Shown one piece after another: positions 12,901 through 25,303 of a DNA stretch of 64,000 bases. Under the pieces are notes generated by a model, which saw nothing but the letters and a program-made list of their open reading frames with translations, made no database searches and was not told the DNA's origin. Position 1 is the stretch's first letter. The number at the start of each line of letters is the position of its first letter. Source of the stretch: Euonymus europaeus (Eukaryota; Streptophyta; Magnoliopsida; Celastrales; Celastraceae); the NCBI GenBank assembly GCA_963580455.1, contig OY756970.1, positions 9,982,001 through 10,046,000 on the forward strand. The letters are read 5' to 3'. Position numbers and translations under genes: made by a program.

Positions 12901-15900
12901 CAATTGGACAAAACCGTTAAAAGCTACTTCATAGTGAGAGTTGAGAAATTTCGGACCATCAAAGTTGCTCGGTGTACACTTTTTATTGTTCTTCTAAGTC
13001 AAATTTTACGAGTATAAGCTTCCTAGATTGTTTCGATCCCAAAACCCCAACTTTCTATGACAAAAGGACAAAACCGTTTAAAGCTCCTCCATAGAGTGAG
13101 TGGAGCAACTTCGGACTATCAAAGTTTCTCGGTGTACGCTTTTTATTGTTCTTCTATGTCAAATTTTACGAGTATAAGCTTCCTAGATTATTTCGATGCC
13201 AAAACCTCAACTTTCTTATGACAAATGGACAAAACCGTTTATAGCTCCTCCATAGACTGATTTGAGAAACTTCGGACTATCAATGTTGCTCGGTGTACAC
13301 TTTTTATTGTTCTTCGATGTCAGTTTTACGAGTATAAGTTTCCTAGATTATTTCGATGCGAAAACAACAACTTTCTATGACAAATGGACAAAAATGTTAA
13401 AAGATTCTCCATAGAGACAGTTGAATAACTTCGAGTCATCAAAGTTGCTTGGTTTACACTTTTTACTGTTCTTTTATGTCAAATTATACGAGTATATGCT
13501 TCCCAGATTATTTCGATGCCAAAACACCAACTTTCTTATGACAAATAGACAAAACAGTTTATAGCTCCTCCATAGAGTGAGTTGAGCAACTTCGAACTAT
13601 CAAAGTTGCTCGGTGTACACTTTTTATTGTTCTTCTAAGTCAAATTTTACGAGTATAAGCTTCCTAGATTATTTCGATCCCAAAACCCCAACTTTCTATG
13701 ACAAAAGGACAAAACCGTTTAAAGCTCCTCCATAGAGTGAGTTGAGCAACTTCGGACTATCAAAGTTTCTCGGTGTACGCTTTTTATTGTTCTTCTTTAT
13801 CAAATTTTACGAGTATAAGCTTCCTAGATTATTTCGATGCCAAAACCTCAACTTTCTTATGACAAATGGACAAAACCGTTTATAGCTCCTCCATAGAGTG
13901 ATTTGAGCAACTTCGGACTATCAATGTTGCTCGGTGTACACTTTTTATTGTTCTTCTATGTCAAATTTTACGAGTATAAGTTTCCCATATTATTTCGATG
14001 CGAAAACACCAACTTTCTTATGACAAATAGACAAAACCGTTTATAGCTCCTCCATAGAGTGAGTTGAGCAACTTCGAACTATCAAAGTTGCTCGGTGTAC
14101 ACTTTTTATTGTTCTTCTATGTCAAATTTTACGAGTATAAGCTTCCTAGATTATTTCGATGCCGAAACACCAACTTTCTTATGACAAATAGACAAAACCG
14201 TTTATAGCTCCTCCATAGAGTGAGTTGAGCAACTTCGAACTATCAAAATTGCTCGGTGTACATTTTTTATTGTTCTTCTATGTCAAATTTTACGAGTATA
14301 AGCTTCCTAGATTATTTTGATGCCAAAACCCCAACTTTCTATGACAAATGGACAAAACCGTTTAAAGTTCCTCCATAGAGTGAGTTGAGCAACTTCGGAC
14401 TATCAAAGTTGCTCGGTGTACACTTTTTATTGTTCTTCTATGTCAAATTTTACGAGTATAAGCTTCCTAGATTATTTCGATGCTAAAACACCAACTTTCT
14501 TATGACAAATAGACAAAACCGTTTATAGCTCCTCCATAGAGTGAGTTGAGCAACTTCGGACTATCAAAGTTTCTCGGTGTACCCTTTTTATTATTCTTCT
14601 TTGTCAAATTTTACGAGTATAAGCTTCCTAGATTATTTCGATGCCAAAACCTCAACTTTCTTATGACAAATGGACAAAACCATTTATAGCTCCTCTATAG
14701 AGTGAGTTGAGCAACTTCGGACTATCAAAGTTGCTCGGTGTACACTTTTTATTATTCTTCGATGTAAAATTTTACGAGTATAAGCTTCCTAGATTATTTC
14801 GATGCGAAAACACCAACTTTATAAGACAAATGGACAAAAACGTTAAAAGATTCTCCATAGAGACAGTTGAAGAACTTCAAATCGTCAAAGTTGCCCGTTG
14901 TACACTTTTTATTGTTCTTTTATGTCAAATTTTACGAGTATATGCTTCCTGGAGTATTTTGATGCCAAAACCCCAACTATCATTGACAAATAGACAAAAC
15001 CGTTAAAAGCTACTTCATAGTGAGAGTTGAGCAATTCTGGACCATCAAAGTTGCTCGGTGTACACTTTTTATTGTTCTTCTATGTTAAATTTTAGGAGTA
15101 TAAGCTTCCTAGATTATTTCGATGTCAAAACACCAACTTTCTTATGACAAATAGACAAAACCATTTTTAGCTCCTCCATAGAGTGAGTTGAGCAACTTCG
15201 GACTATCAAAGTTGCTCGGTGTACACTTTTTATTGTTCTTCTATGTCAAATTTTACGAGTATAAGCTTCCTAGATTATTTCGATGCGAAAACACCAACTT
15301 TATAAGACAAATGGACAAAAACGTTAAAAGATTCTCCATAGAGACAGTTGAAGAACTTCAAATCGTCAAAGTTGCCCGTTGTACACTTTTTATTGTTCTT
15401 TTATGGCAAATTTTACGAGTATATGCTTCCTGGAGTATTTTGATGCCAAAGCCCCAACTATCATTGACAAATGGACAAAATCGTTAAAAGCTACTTCATA
15501 GTGAGAGTTGAGCAATCATGGACCGTCAAAGTTGCTCGGTGTACACTTTTTATTGTTCTTCTACGTCAAATTTCACGAGTATAAGCTTCCTAGATTATTT
15601 CGATGCCAAAACACCAACTTTCTTATGACAAATAGACAAAACCGTTTATAGCTCCTCCGTAGAGTGAGTTGAGCAACTTCGAACTATCAAAGTTGCTCGG
15701 TGTACACTTTTTATTGTTCTTCTATGTCAAATTTTTTGAGTATAAGCTTCCTAGATTATTTCGATGCCAAAACCCCAACTTTCTATGACAAATGGACAAA
15801 ACCGTTTAAAGTTCCTGCATAGAGTGAGTTGAGCAACTTCGGACTATCAAAGTTGCTCGGTGTAAACTTTTTTTTGTTCTTCTATGTCAAATTTTACGAG

Positions 15901-17100
15901 TATAAGCTTCCTAGAATATTTCGATGCGAAAACACCAACTTTATAAGACAAATGGACAAAAACATTAAAACATCCTCCTTAGAGATAGTTGAGGAACTTG
16001 GAATCATTAAAGTTGCTCGGTGTACACTTTTTATTGTTCTTTTATGTCAAATTTTACGAGTATATGCTTCCTGGATTATTTTGATGCCAAAACCCCAACT
16101 ATCAATGACAAATGGATAAAACCATTAAAAGCTACTTCATAGTGAGAGTTGAGCAATTCCGGACCATAAAAGTTGCTCGGTGTACACTTTTTATCGTTCC
16201 TTCAATGTCAAATTTTTCGAGTATAAGCTTCCTAGATTATTTCGATGCGAAAACCTCATCTTTCTATGACAAATGTACAAAACCGTTTAAAGCTCCTCTA
16301 TCGAGTGAGTTGAGGAACTTCGGACTATCAAAGTTGCTCGGTGTACTTTTTTTATTGTTCTTCTATGTCAAATTTCACGAGTATAAGCTTCCTAGATTAT
16401 TTCGATGCCAAAACCCCATCTTTCTATGACAAATAGACAAAACCGTTTAAAGCTCCTCTATAGAGTGAGTTAAACAACTTCGGACTATCAAAGTTGATCG
16501 GTGTACACTCTTTATTGTTCTTCTATGTCAAATTTAACTAGTATAAGCTTCCAAGATTATTTCGATGCCAAAACGTCAACTTTCTTATGACAAATCGACA
16601 AAACCGTTTATAGCTCCTCGATAGAGTGAGTTGAGCAACTTCGAACTATCGAAGTTGCTCGGTGTACACCTTTTATTGTTCTTCTTTGTCAAATTTTACG
16701 AGTATAAGATTCCAAGATTATTTCAATGCGAAAACACCAACTTTATAAGACAAATGGTCAAGAACGTTAAAAGATTCTCCATAGAGACAGTTGAAGAACT
16801 TCGAATCATCAAAGTTACTCGGTGTACACTTTTTATTGTTCCTTCTATGTCAAATTTTTTGAGTATAAGCTTCCTAGATTATTTCGATGTCAAAACATCA
16901 ACTTTCTTATGACAAATAGACAAAACCATTTTTAGCTCCTCCATAGAGTGAGTTGAGCAACTTCGGACTATCAAAGTTGCTCGGTGTACACTTTTTATTG
17001 TTCTTCTATGTCAAATTTAATGACTATAAGCTTCCTAGATTATTTCGATGCCAACTATCTATGACAAATAGACAAAACCATTTAAAGTTCCTCCATAGAG

Positions 17101-19429
17101 TGAGTTGAGCAACTTCGGACTATCAAAGTTGCTCGGTGTACACTCTTTATTGTTCTTCTATGTCAAATTTTACGAGTATAAGCTTCCTAGATTATTTCGA
17201 TGCGAAAACACAAACTTTATAAGACAAATGGACAAAAACATTAAAAGATCCTCCATAGAGATAGTTGAGGAACTTCGAATCATCAAAGTTGCTCGGTGTA
17301 CACTTTTTATTGTTCTTTTCTGTCAAATTTTACGAGTATATGCTTCCTCGATTATTTTGATGCCAAAATCCCAACTATCAATGACAAATGGATAAAACCA
17401 TTAAAAGCTACTTCATAGTGAGAGTTGAGCAATTACGGACCATCAAAGTTGCTCGGTGTACACTTTTTATTGTTCCTTCTATGTCAAATTTTTCGAGTAT
17501 AAGCTTCCTAGATTATTTCGATGTCAAAACACCAAATTTCTATGACAAATGGACAAAAATGTTAAAAGATCCTCCATAGAGATAGTTGAGGAACTTGGAA
17601 TCATTAAAGTTGCCAGGTGTACACTTTTTATTGTTCTTTTTTGTCAAATTTTACGAGTATATGCTTCCTGGAGTATTTTGATGCCAAAACCCCAACTATC
17701 ATTGACAAATGGACAAAACCGTTAAAAGCTACTTCATAGTGAGAGTTGAGCAATTCTGGACCATCAAAGTTGCTCGGTGTACACTTTTTATTGTTCTTCT
17801 ATGTTAAATTTTAGGAGTATAAGCTTCCTAGATTATTTCGATGTCAAAACACCAACTTTCTTATGACAAATAGACAAAACCATTTTTAGCTCCTGCATAG
17901 AGTGAGTTGAGCAACTTCGGACTATCAAAGTTGCTCGGTGTACACTTTTTATTGTTCTTCTATGTCAAATTTTACGAGTATAAGCTTCCTGGATTATTTC
18001 GATGCCAAAACCCCAACTTTTAAAGACAAATGGACAAAAACATTAAAAGATCCTCCTTATAGATAGTTGAGGAACTTCGAATCATTAAAGTTGCTCGGTG
18101 TACACTTTTTATTGTTCTTTTATGTCAAATTTTACGAGTATGTGCTTCCTGGATTATTTTGATGCCAAAACCCCAACTATCAATGACAAATGGATAAAAC
18201 CATTAAAAGCTACTTCATAGTGAGAGTTGAGCAATTCCGGACCATAAAAGTTGCTCGGTGTACACTTTTTATCGTTCCTTCAATGTCAAATTTTTCGAGT
18301 ATAAGCTTCTTAGATTTTTTCGATGGCAGAACCCCAACTTTCTATGACAAATGGACAAAACCGTTTAAAGTTCCTCCATAGAGTGAGTTGAGCAACTTCG
18401 TACTATCAAAGTTGCTCGGTGTACACTTTTTATTGTTCTTCTATGTCAAATTTTACGAGTATAAGCTTCCTAGAATATTTCCATGCGAAAACACCAACTT
18501 TTTAAGACAAATGGACAAAAACATTAAAAGATCCTCCTTATAGATAGTTGAGGAACTTCGAATCATTAAAGTTGCTCGGTGTACACTTTTTATTGTTCTT
18601 TTATGTCAAATTTTACGAGTATATGCCTCCTGGATTATTTTGATGCCAAAACCCCAACTATCAATGACAAATGGATAAAACCATTAAAAGCTACTTCATA
18701 GTGAGAGTTGAGCAATTCCGGACCATAAAAGTTGCTCGGTGTACACTTTTTATCGTTCCTTCAATGTCAAATTTTTCGAGTATAAGTTTCTTAGATTATT
18801 TCGATGCCAAAACCCCAACTTTCTATGACAATTGGACAAAACCGTTTAAAGTTCCTCCATACAGTGAGTTGAGCAACTTCGGACTATCAAAGTTGCTCGG
18901 TGTACACTTTTTATTGTTCCTTCTATGTCAAATTTTTCGAGTATAAGCTTTCTAGATTATTTCGATGCAAAAACACTAACTTTATAAGACAAATTGGACA
19001 AAAACGTTAAAAGATCCTCCATAGAGAGGGTTGAGCAACTTCGGACTATCAAAGTTGCCAGGTGTACACTTTTTATTGTTCATTTTTGTCACATTTTACG
19101 AGTATATGCTTCCTGGAGTATTTTGATGCCAAAACCCCAACTATCATTGACAAATGGACAAAACCGTTGAAAGCTACTTCATAGTGAGTGTTGAGCAATT
19201 CTGGACCATCAAAGTTGCTCGAAGTACACTTTTTATTGTTCTTCTACGTTAAATTTTACGAGTATAAGCTTCCTACATTATTTCGATGTCAAAACACCAA
19301 CTTTCTTATGACAAATAGACAAAACCATTTTTAGCTCCTCCATAGAGTGAGTTGAGCAACTTCGGACTATCAAAGTTGCTCGGTGTACACTTTTTATTGT
19401 TCTTCTATGTCAAATTTTACGAGTATAAG
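17101..19429 (+). repeat. Mixed satellite monomers between HOR domains
   Basis: About 14-15 satellite monomers without a clear long-period repeat. B-C pairs alternate with A monomers (C copies near 18120 and 18600). A local copy of the stretch at about 18790-19058 appears again at about 19432-19700, an offset of 642 bp or four monomers. The monomer at 16983-17134, just left of this block, is only 152 bp because it has lost about 8 bases around GATGCC/AACTATC. No gene or unrelated DNA is present. Confidence 0.75.
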
Positions 19430-22247
19430 CTTCTTAGATTATTTCGATGCCAAAACCCCAACTTTCTATGACAATTGGACAAAACCGTTTAAAGTTCCTC
19501 CATACAGTGAGTTGAGCAACTTCGGACTATCAAAGTTGCTCGGTGTACACTTTTTATTGTTCCTTCTATGTCAAATTTTTCGAGTATAAGCTTTCTAGAT
19601 TATTTCGATGCAAAAACACTAACTTTATAAGACAAATTGGACAAAAACGTTAAAAGATCCTCCATAGAGAGGGTTGAGCAACTTCGGACTATCAAAGTTG
19701 CCTGGTGTACACGTTTTATTGTTCTTTTTTGTCAAATTTTACGGGTATATGCTTCCTGGAGTATTTTGATGCCAAAACCCCAACTATCATTGACAAATGG
19801 AAAAACCCTTAAAAGCTACTTCATAGTGAGAGTTGAGCAATTCTGGACCATCAAAGTTGCTCGGTGTACACTTTTTATTGTTCCTTCTATGTCAAAATTT
19901 TCGAGTATAAGCTTTCTAGATTATTTCGATGCGAAAACACTAACTTTATAAGACAAATTGGACAAAAACGTTAAAAGATCCTCCATAGAGAGGGTTGAGC
20001 AACTTCGGACTATCAAAGTTGCCAGGTGTACACTTTTTATAGTTCATTTTTGTCACATTTTACGAGTATATGCTTCCTGGAGTATTTTGATGCCAAAACC
20101 CCAACTATCATTGACAAATGGACAAAACCGTTAAAAGCTACTTCATAGTGAGAGTTGAGCAATTCTGGACCATCAAAGTTGCTCGAAGTACACTTTTTAT
20201 TGTTCTTCTATGTTAAATTTTACGAGTATAAGCTTCCTACATTATTTCGATGTCAAAACACCAACTTTCTTATGACAAATAGACAAAACCATTTTTAGCT
20301 CCTCCATAGAGTGAGTTGAGCAACTTCGGACTATCAAAGTTGCTCGGTGTACACTTTTTATTATTCTTCTATGTCAAATTTTACGAGTATAAGCTTCCTA
20401 GATTATTTCGATGCCAAAACCCCAACTTTCTATGACAAATGGACAAAACCGTTTAAAGATCCTTCATAGAGTGAGTTGAGCAACTTTGGACTATCAAAGT
20501 TTCTCGGTGTACGCTTTTTATTGTTCTACTTTGTCAAATTTTACGATTATAAGCTTCCTAGATTATTTCGATGCCAAAACTTCAACTTTCTGATGACAAA
20601 TGGACAAAACCGTTTACAGCTCCTCCATAGAGTGATTTGAGCAACCTCGGACTATCAAAGTTGCTCGGTGTACACTTTTTATTGTTCTTCGATATCAGAT
20701 TTTACGAGTATAAGTTTCCTAGATTATTTCGATGCCAAAACACAAACTTTCTTATGACAAATAGACAAAACCGTTTATAGCTCCTCCATAGAGTGAGTTG
20801 AGCAACTTCGAACTATCAAAGTTGCTCGTTGTACACTTTTTCTTGTTCTTCTATGTCAAATTTTACGAGTATAAGCTTCCTAGATTATTTCGATGCCAAA
20901 ACCCCAACTTTCTATGACAAATGGACAAAACCGTTTAAAGTTCCTCCATAGAGTGAGTTGAGCAACTTCGGCTATCAAAGTTGCTCGGTGTAAACTTTTT
21001 TTTGTTCTTCTATGTTAAATTTTATGAGTATAAGCTTCCTAGAATATTTCGATGCGAAAACATCAACTTTTTAAGACAAATGGACAAAAACATTAAAAGA
21101 TCCTCCTTATAGATAGTTGAGGAACTTCGAATTATTAAAGTTGCTCGGTGTACACTTTTTATTGTTCTTTTATGTCAAATTTTATGAGTATATGCTTCCT
21201 GGATTATTTTGATGCCAAAACCCCAACTATCAATGACAAATGGATAAAACCATTAAAAGCTACTTCATAGTGAGAGTTGAGCAATTCCGGACCATAAAAG
21301 TTGCTCGGTGTACACTTTTTATCGTTCCTTCAATGTCAAATTTTTCGAGTATAAGCTTCTTAGATTATTTCGATGCGAAAACCTCATCTTTCTATGAGAA
21401 ATGTACAAAACCGTTTAAAGCTCCTCTATAGAGTGAGTTGAGCAACTTCGGACTATCAAAGTTGCTCGGTGTACACTTTTTATTGTTCTTCTATGTCAAA
21501 TTTTACGAGTATAAGCATCCTAGAATATTTCGATGCGAAAACACCAACTTTTTAAGATAAATGGACAAAAACATTAAAAGATCCTCCTTATAGATAGTTG
21601 AGGTACTTCGAATCATTAAAGTTGCTCGGTGTACACTTTTTATTGTTCTTTTATGTCAAATTTTACGAGTATATGCTTCCTGGATTATTTTGATGCCAAA
21701 ACCCCAACTATCAATGACAAATGGATAAAACCATTAAAAGCTACTTCATAGTGAGAGTTGGGCAATTCCGGACCATAAAAGTTGCTCGGTGTACACTTTT
21801 TATCGTTCCTTCAATGTCAAATTTTTCGAGTATAAGCTTCTTAGATTATTTCGATGCCAAAACCCCAACTTTCTATGACAAATGGACAAAACCGTTTAAA
21901 GTTCCTCCATAGAGTGAGTTGAGCAACTTCGGACTATCAAAGTTGCTCGGTGTACACTTTTTATTGTTCATCTATGTCAAATTTTACGAGTATATGCTTC
22001 CTGGAGTATTTTGATGCCAAAACCCCAACTATCATTGACAAATGGACAAAACCGTTAAAAGCTACTTCATAGTGAGAGTTGAGCAATTCTGGACCATCAA
22101 AGTTACTCGGTGTACACTTTTTATTGTTCTTCTATGTTAAATTTTACGAGTATAAGCTTCCTAGATTATTTCGATGTCAAAACACCAACTTTCTTATGAC
22201 AAATAGACAAAACCATTTTTAGCTCCTCCATAGAGTAAGTTGAGCAA
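19430..22247 (+). repeat. HOR duplication at 2889-bp offset, copy 1
   Basis: About 2.82 kb that recurs 2889 bp downstream (18 monomers) with only a handful of differences seen by eye: 20044 A against T in TAT[A/T]GTTCAT, CCCTTAAAAG against CCCGTAAAAG near 19808, and GCTCGTTGTAC against GCTCGGTGTAC near 20828. Shared private mutations, such as CTCGAAGTACAC at 20185 and 23074, confirm that the copies correspond. This copy contains only satellite monomers. The near identity points to a recent duplication or conversion. Confidence 0.9.
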
Positions 22248-22318
22248 TTCCGGACCATAAAAGTTGCTCGGTGTACACTTTTTATCGTTCCTTCAATGTC
22301 AAATTTTTCGAGTATAAG

Positions 22319-25136
22319 TTTCTTAGATTATTTCGATGCCAAAACCCCAACTTTCTATGACAATTGGACAAAACCGTTTAAAGTTCCTCCATACAGTGAG
22401 TTGAGCAACTTCGGACTATCAAAGTTGCTCGGTGTACACTTTTTATTGTTCCTTCTATGTCAAATTTTTCGAGTATAAGCTTTCTAGATTATTTCGATGC
22501 AAAAACACTAACTTTATAAGACAAATTGGACAAAAACGTTAAAAGATCCTCCATAGAGAGGGTTGAGCAACTTCGGACTATCAAAGTTGCCTGGTGTACA
22601 CGTTTTATTGTTCTTTTTTGTCAAATTTTACGGGTATATGCTTCCTGGAGTATTTTGATGCCAAAACCCCAACTATCATTGACAAATGGAAAAACCCGTA
22701 AAAGCTACTTCATAGTGAGAGTTGAGCAATTCTGGACCATCAAAGTTGCTCGGTGTACACTTTTTATTGTTCCTTCTATGTCAAAATTTTCGAGTATAAG
22801 CTTTCTAGATTATTTCGATGCGAAAACACTAACTTTATAAGACAAATTGGACAAAAACGTTAAAAGATCCTCCATAGAGAGGGTTGAGCAACTTCGGACT
22901 ATCAAAGTTGCCAGGTGTACACTTTTTATTGTTCATTTTTGTCACATTTTACGAGTATATGCTTCCTGGAGTATTTTGATGCCAAAACCCCAACTATCAT
23001 TGACAAATGGACAAAACCGTTAAAAGCTACTTCATAGTGAGAGTTGAGCAATTCTGGACCATCAAAGTTGCTCGAAGTACACTTTTTATTGTTCTTCTAT
23101 GTTAAATTTTACGAGTATAAGCTTCCTACATTATTTCGATGTCAAAACACCAACTTTCTTATGACAAATAGACAAAACCATTTTTAGCTCCTCCATAGAG
23201 TGAGTTGAGCAACTTCGGACTATCAAAGTTGCTCGGTGTACACTTTTTATTGTTCTTCTATGTCAAATTTTACGAGTATAAGCTTCCTAGATTATTTCGA
23301 TGCCAAAACCCCAACTTTCTATGACAAATGGACAAAACCGTTTAAAGATCCTCCATAGAGTGAGTTGAGCAACTTTGGACTATCAAAGTTTCTCGGTGTA
23401 CGCTTTTTATTGTTCTACTTTGTCAAATTTTACGATTATAAGCTTCCTAGATTATTTCGATGCCAAAACTTCAACTTTCTGATGACAAATGGACAAAACC
23501 GTTTACAGCTCCTCCATAGAGTGATTTGAGCAACCTCGGACTATCAAAGTTGCTCGGTGTACACTTTTTATTGTTCTTCGATATCAGATTTTACGAGTAT
23601 AAGTTTCCTAGATTATTTCGATGCCAAAACACAAACTTTCTTATGACAAATAGACAAAACCGTTTATAGCTCCTCCATAGAGTGAGTTGAGCAACTTCGA
23701 ACTATCAAAGTTGCTCGGTGTACACTTTTTCTTGTTCTTCTATGTCAAATTTTACGAGTATAAGCTTCCTAGATTATTTCGATGCCAAAACCCCAACTTT
23801 CTATGACAAATGGACAAAACCGTTTAAAGTTCCTCCATAGAGTGAGTTGAGCAACTTCGGCTATCAAAGTTGCTCGGTGTAAACTTTTTTTTGTTCTTCT
23901 ATGTTAAATTTTATGAGTATAAGCTTCCTAGAATATTTCGATGCGAAAACATCAACTTTTTAAGACAAATGGACAAAAACATTAAAAGATCCTCCTTATA
24001 GATAGTTGAGGAACTTCGAATTATTAAAGTTGCTCGGTGTACACTTTTTATTGTTCTTTTATGTCAAATTTTATGAGTATATGCTTCCTGGATTATTTTG
24101 ATGCCAAAACCCCAACTATCAATGACAAATGGATAAAACCATTAAAAGCTACTTCATAGTGAGAGTTGAGCAATTCCGGACCATAAAAGTTGCTCGGTGT
24201 ACACTTTTTATCGTTCCTTCAATGTCAAATTTTTCGAGTATAAGCTTCTTAGATTATTTCGATGCGAAAACCTCATCTTTCTATGAGAAATGTACAAAAC
24301 CGTTTAAAGCTCCTCTATAGAGTGAGTTGAGCAACTTCGGACTATCAAAGTTGCTCGGTGTACACTTTTTATTGTTCTTCTATGTCAAATTTTACGAGTA
24401 TAAGCATCCTAGAATATTTCGATGCGAAAACACCAACTTTTTAAGATAAATGGACAAAAACATTAAAAGATCCTCCTTATAGATAGTTGAGGTACTTCGA
24501 ATCATTAAAGTTGCTCGGTGTACACTTTTTATTGTTCTTTTATGTCAAATTTTACGAGTATATGCTTCCTGGATTATTTTGATGCCAAAACCCCAACTAT
24601 CAATGACAAATGGATAAAACCATTAAAAGCTACTTCATAGTGAGAGTTGGGCAATTCCGGACCATAAAAGTTGCTCGGTGTACACTTTTTATCGTTCCTT
24701 CAATGTCAAATTTTTCGAGTATAAGCTTCTTAGATTATTTCGATGCCAAAACCCCAACTTTCTATGACAAATGGACAAAACCGTTTAAAGTTCCTCCATA
24801 GAGTGAGTTGAGCAACTTCGGACTATCAAAGTTGCTCGGTGTACACTTTTTATTGTTCATCTATGTCAAATTTTACGAGTATATGCTTCCTGGAGTATTT
24901 TGATGCCAAAACCCCAACTATCATTGACAAATGGACAAAACCGTTAAAAGCTACTTCATAGTGAGTGTTGAGCTATTCTGGACCATCAAAGTTGCTCGGT
25001 GTACACTTTTTATTGTTCTTCTATGTTAAATTTTACGAGTATAAGCTTCCTAGATTATTTCGATGTCAAAACACCAACTTTCTTATGACAAATAGACAAA
25101 ACCATTTTTAGCTCCTCCATAGAGTAAGTTGAGCAA
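22319..25136 (+). repeat. HOR duplication at 2889-bp offset, copy 2
   Basis: Near-identical partner of the block starting at 19430. Identity fades at about 22247/25136 and begins at about 19430/22319, so about 71 bases (22248-22318) between the copies do not belong to the duplicated unit. That gap matches the stretch at about 18714-18788 instead, with GAGCAATTCCGGACCATAA and a TTTATCGTTCCTTCAATG block. A simple tandem duplication would leave no such gap, so a conversion or second exchange probably occurred at the junction. Confidence 0.9.
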
Positions 25137-25303
25137 TTTCGGACTATCAAAGTTGCTCGGTGTACACTTTTTATTGTTCTTCTATGTTAAATTTTACGAG
25201 TATAAGCTTCCTAGATTATTTCGATGCCAAAACCCCAACTTTCTATGACAAATGGACAAAACCGTTTAAAGTTCCTATATAGAATGAGTTGAGCAACTTC
25301 GGA

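Larger units (their letters stand above)
1..17100 (+). repeat. Higher-order repeat domain 1 (17-19-mer units, about 2.7-3.05 kb)
   Basis: Blocks of recognisable monomers recur at 2999, 6044, 8932, 11980 and 14707, spacings of 3045, 2888, 3048 and 2727 bp, close to 19, 18, 19 and 17 monomers. The class D anchor confirms the first three spacings independently (3045, 2889, 3047). Units are visibly diverged and differ by whole-monomer gains or losses. A second marker series at 3640, 9573 and 15829, with its partner at 3920, 9856 and 16112, recurs only about every 5.9-6.3 kb, so neighbouring units alternate between two forms. A copy of the 3920 block also lies at 73, 3847 bp upstream, about 24 monomers. 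The right edge is approximate. Confidence 0.8.
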
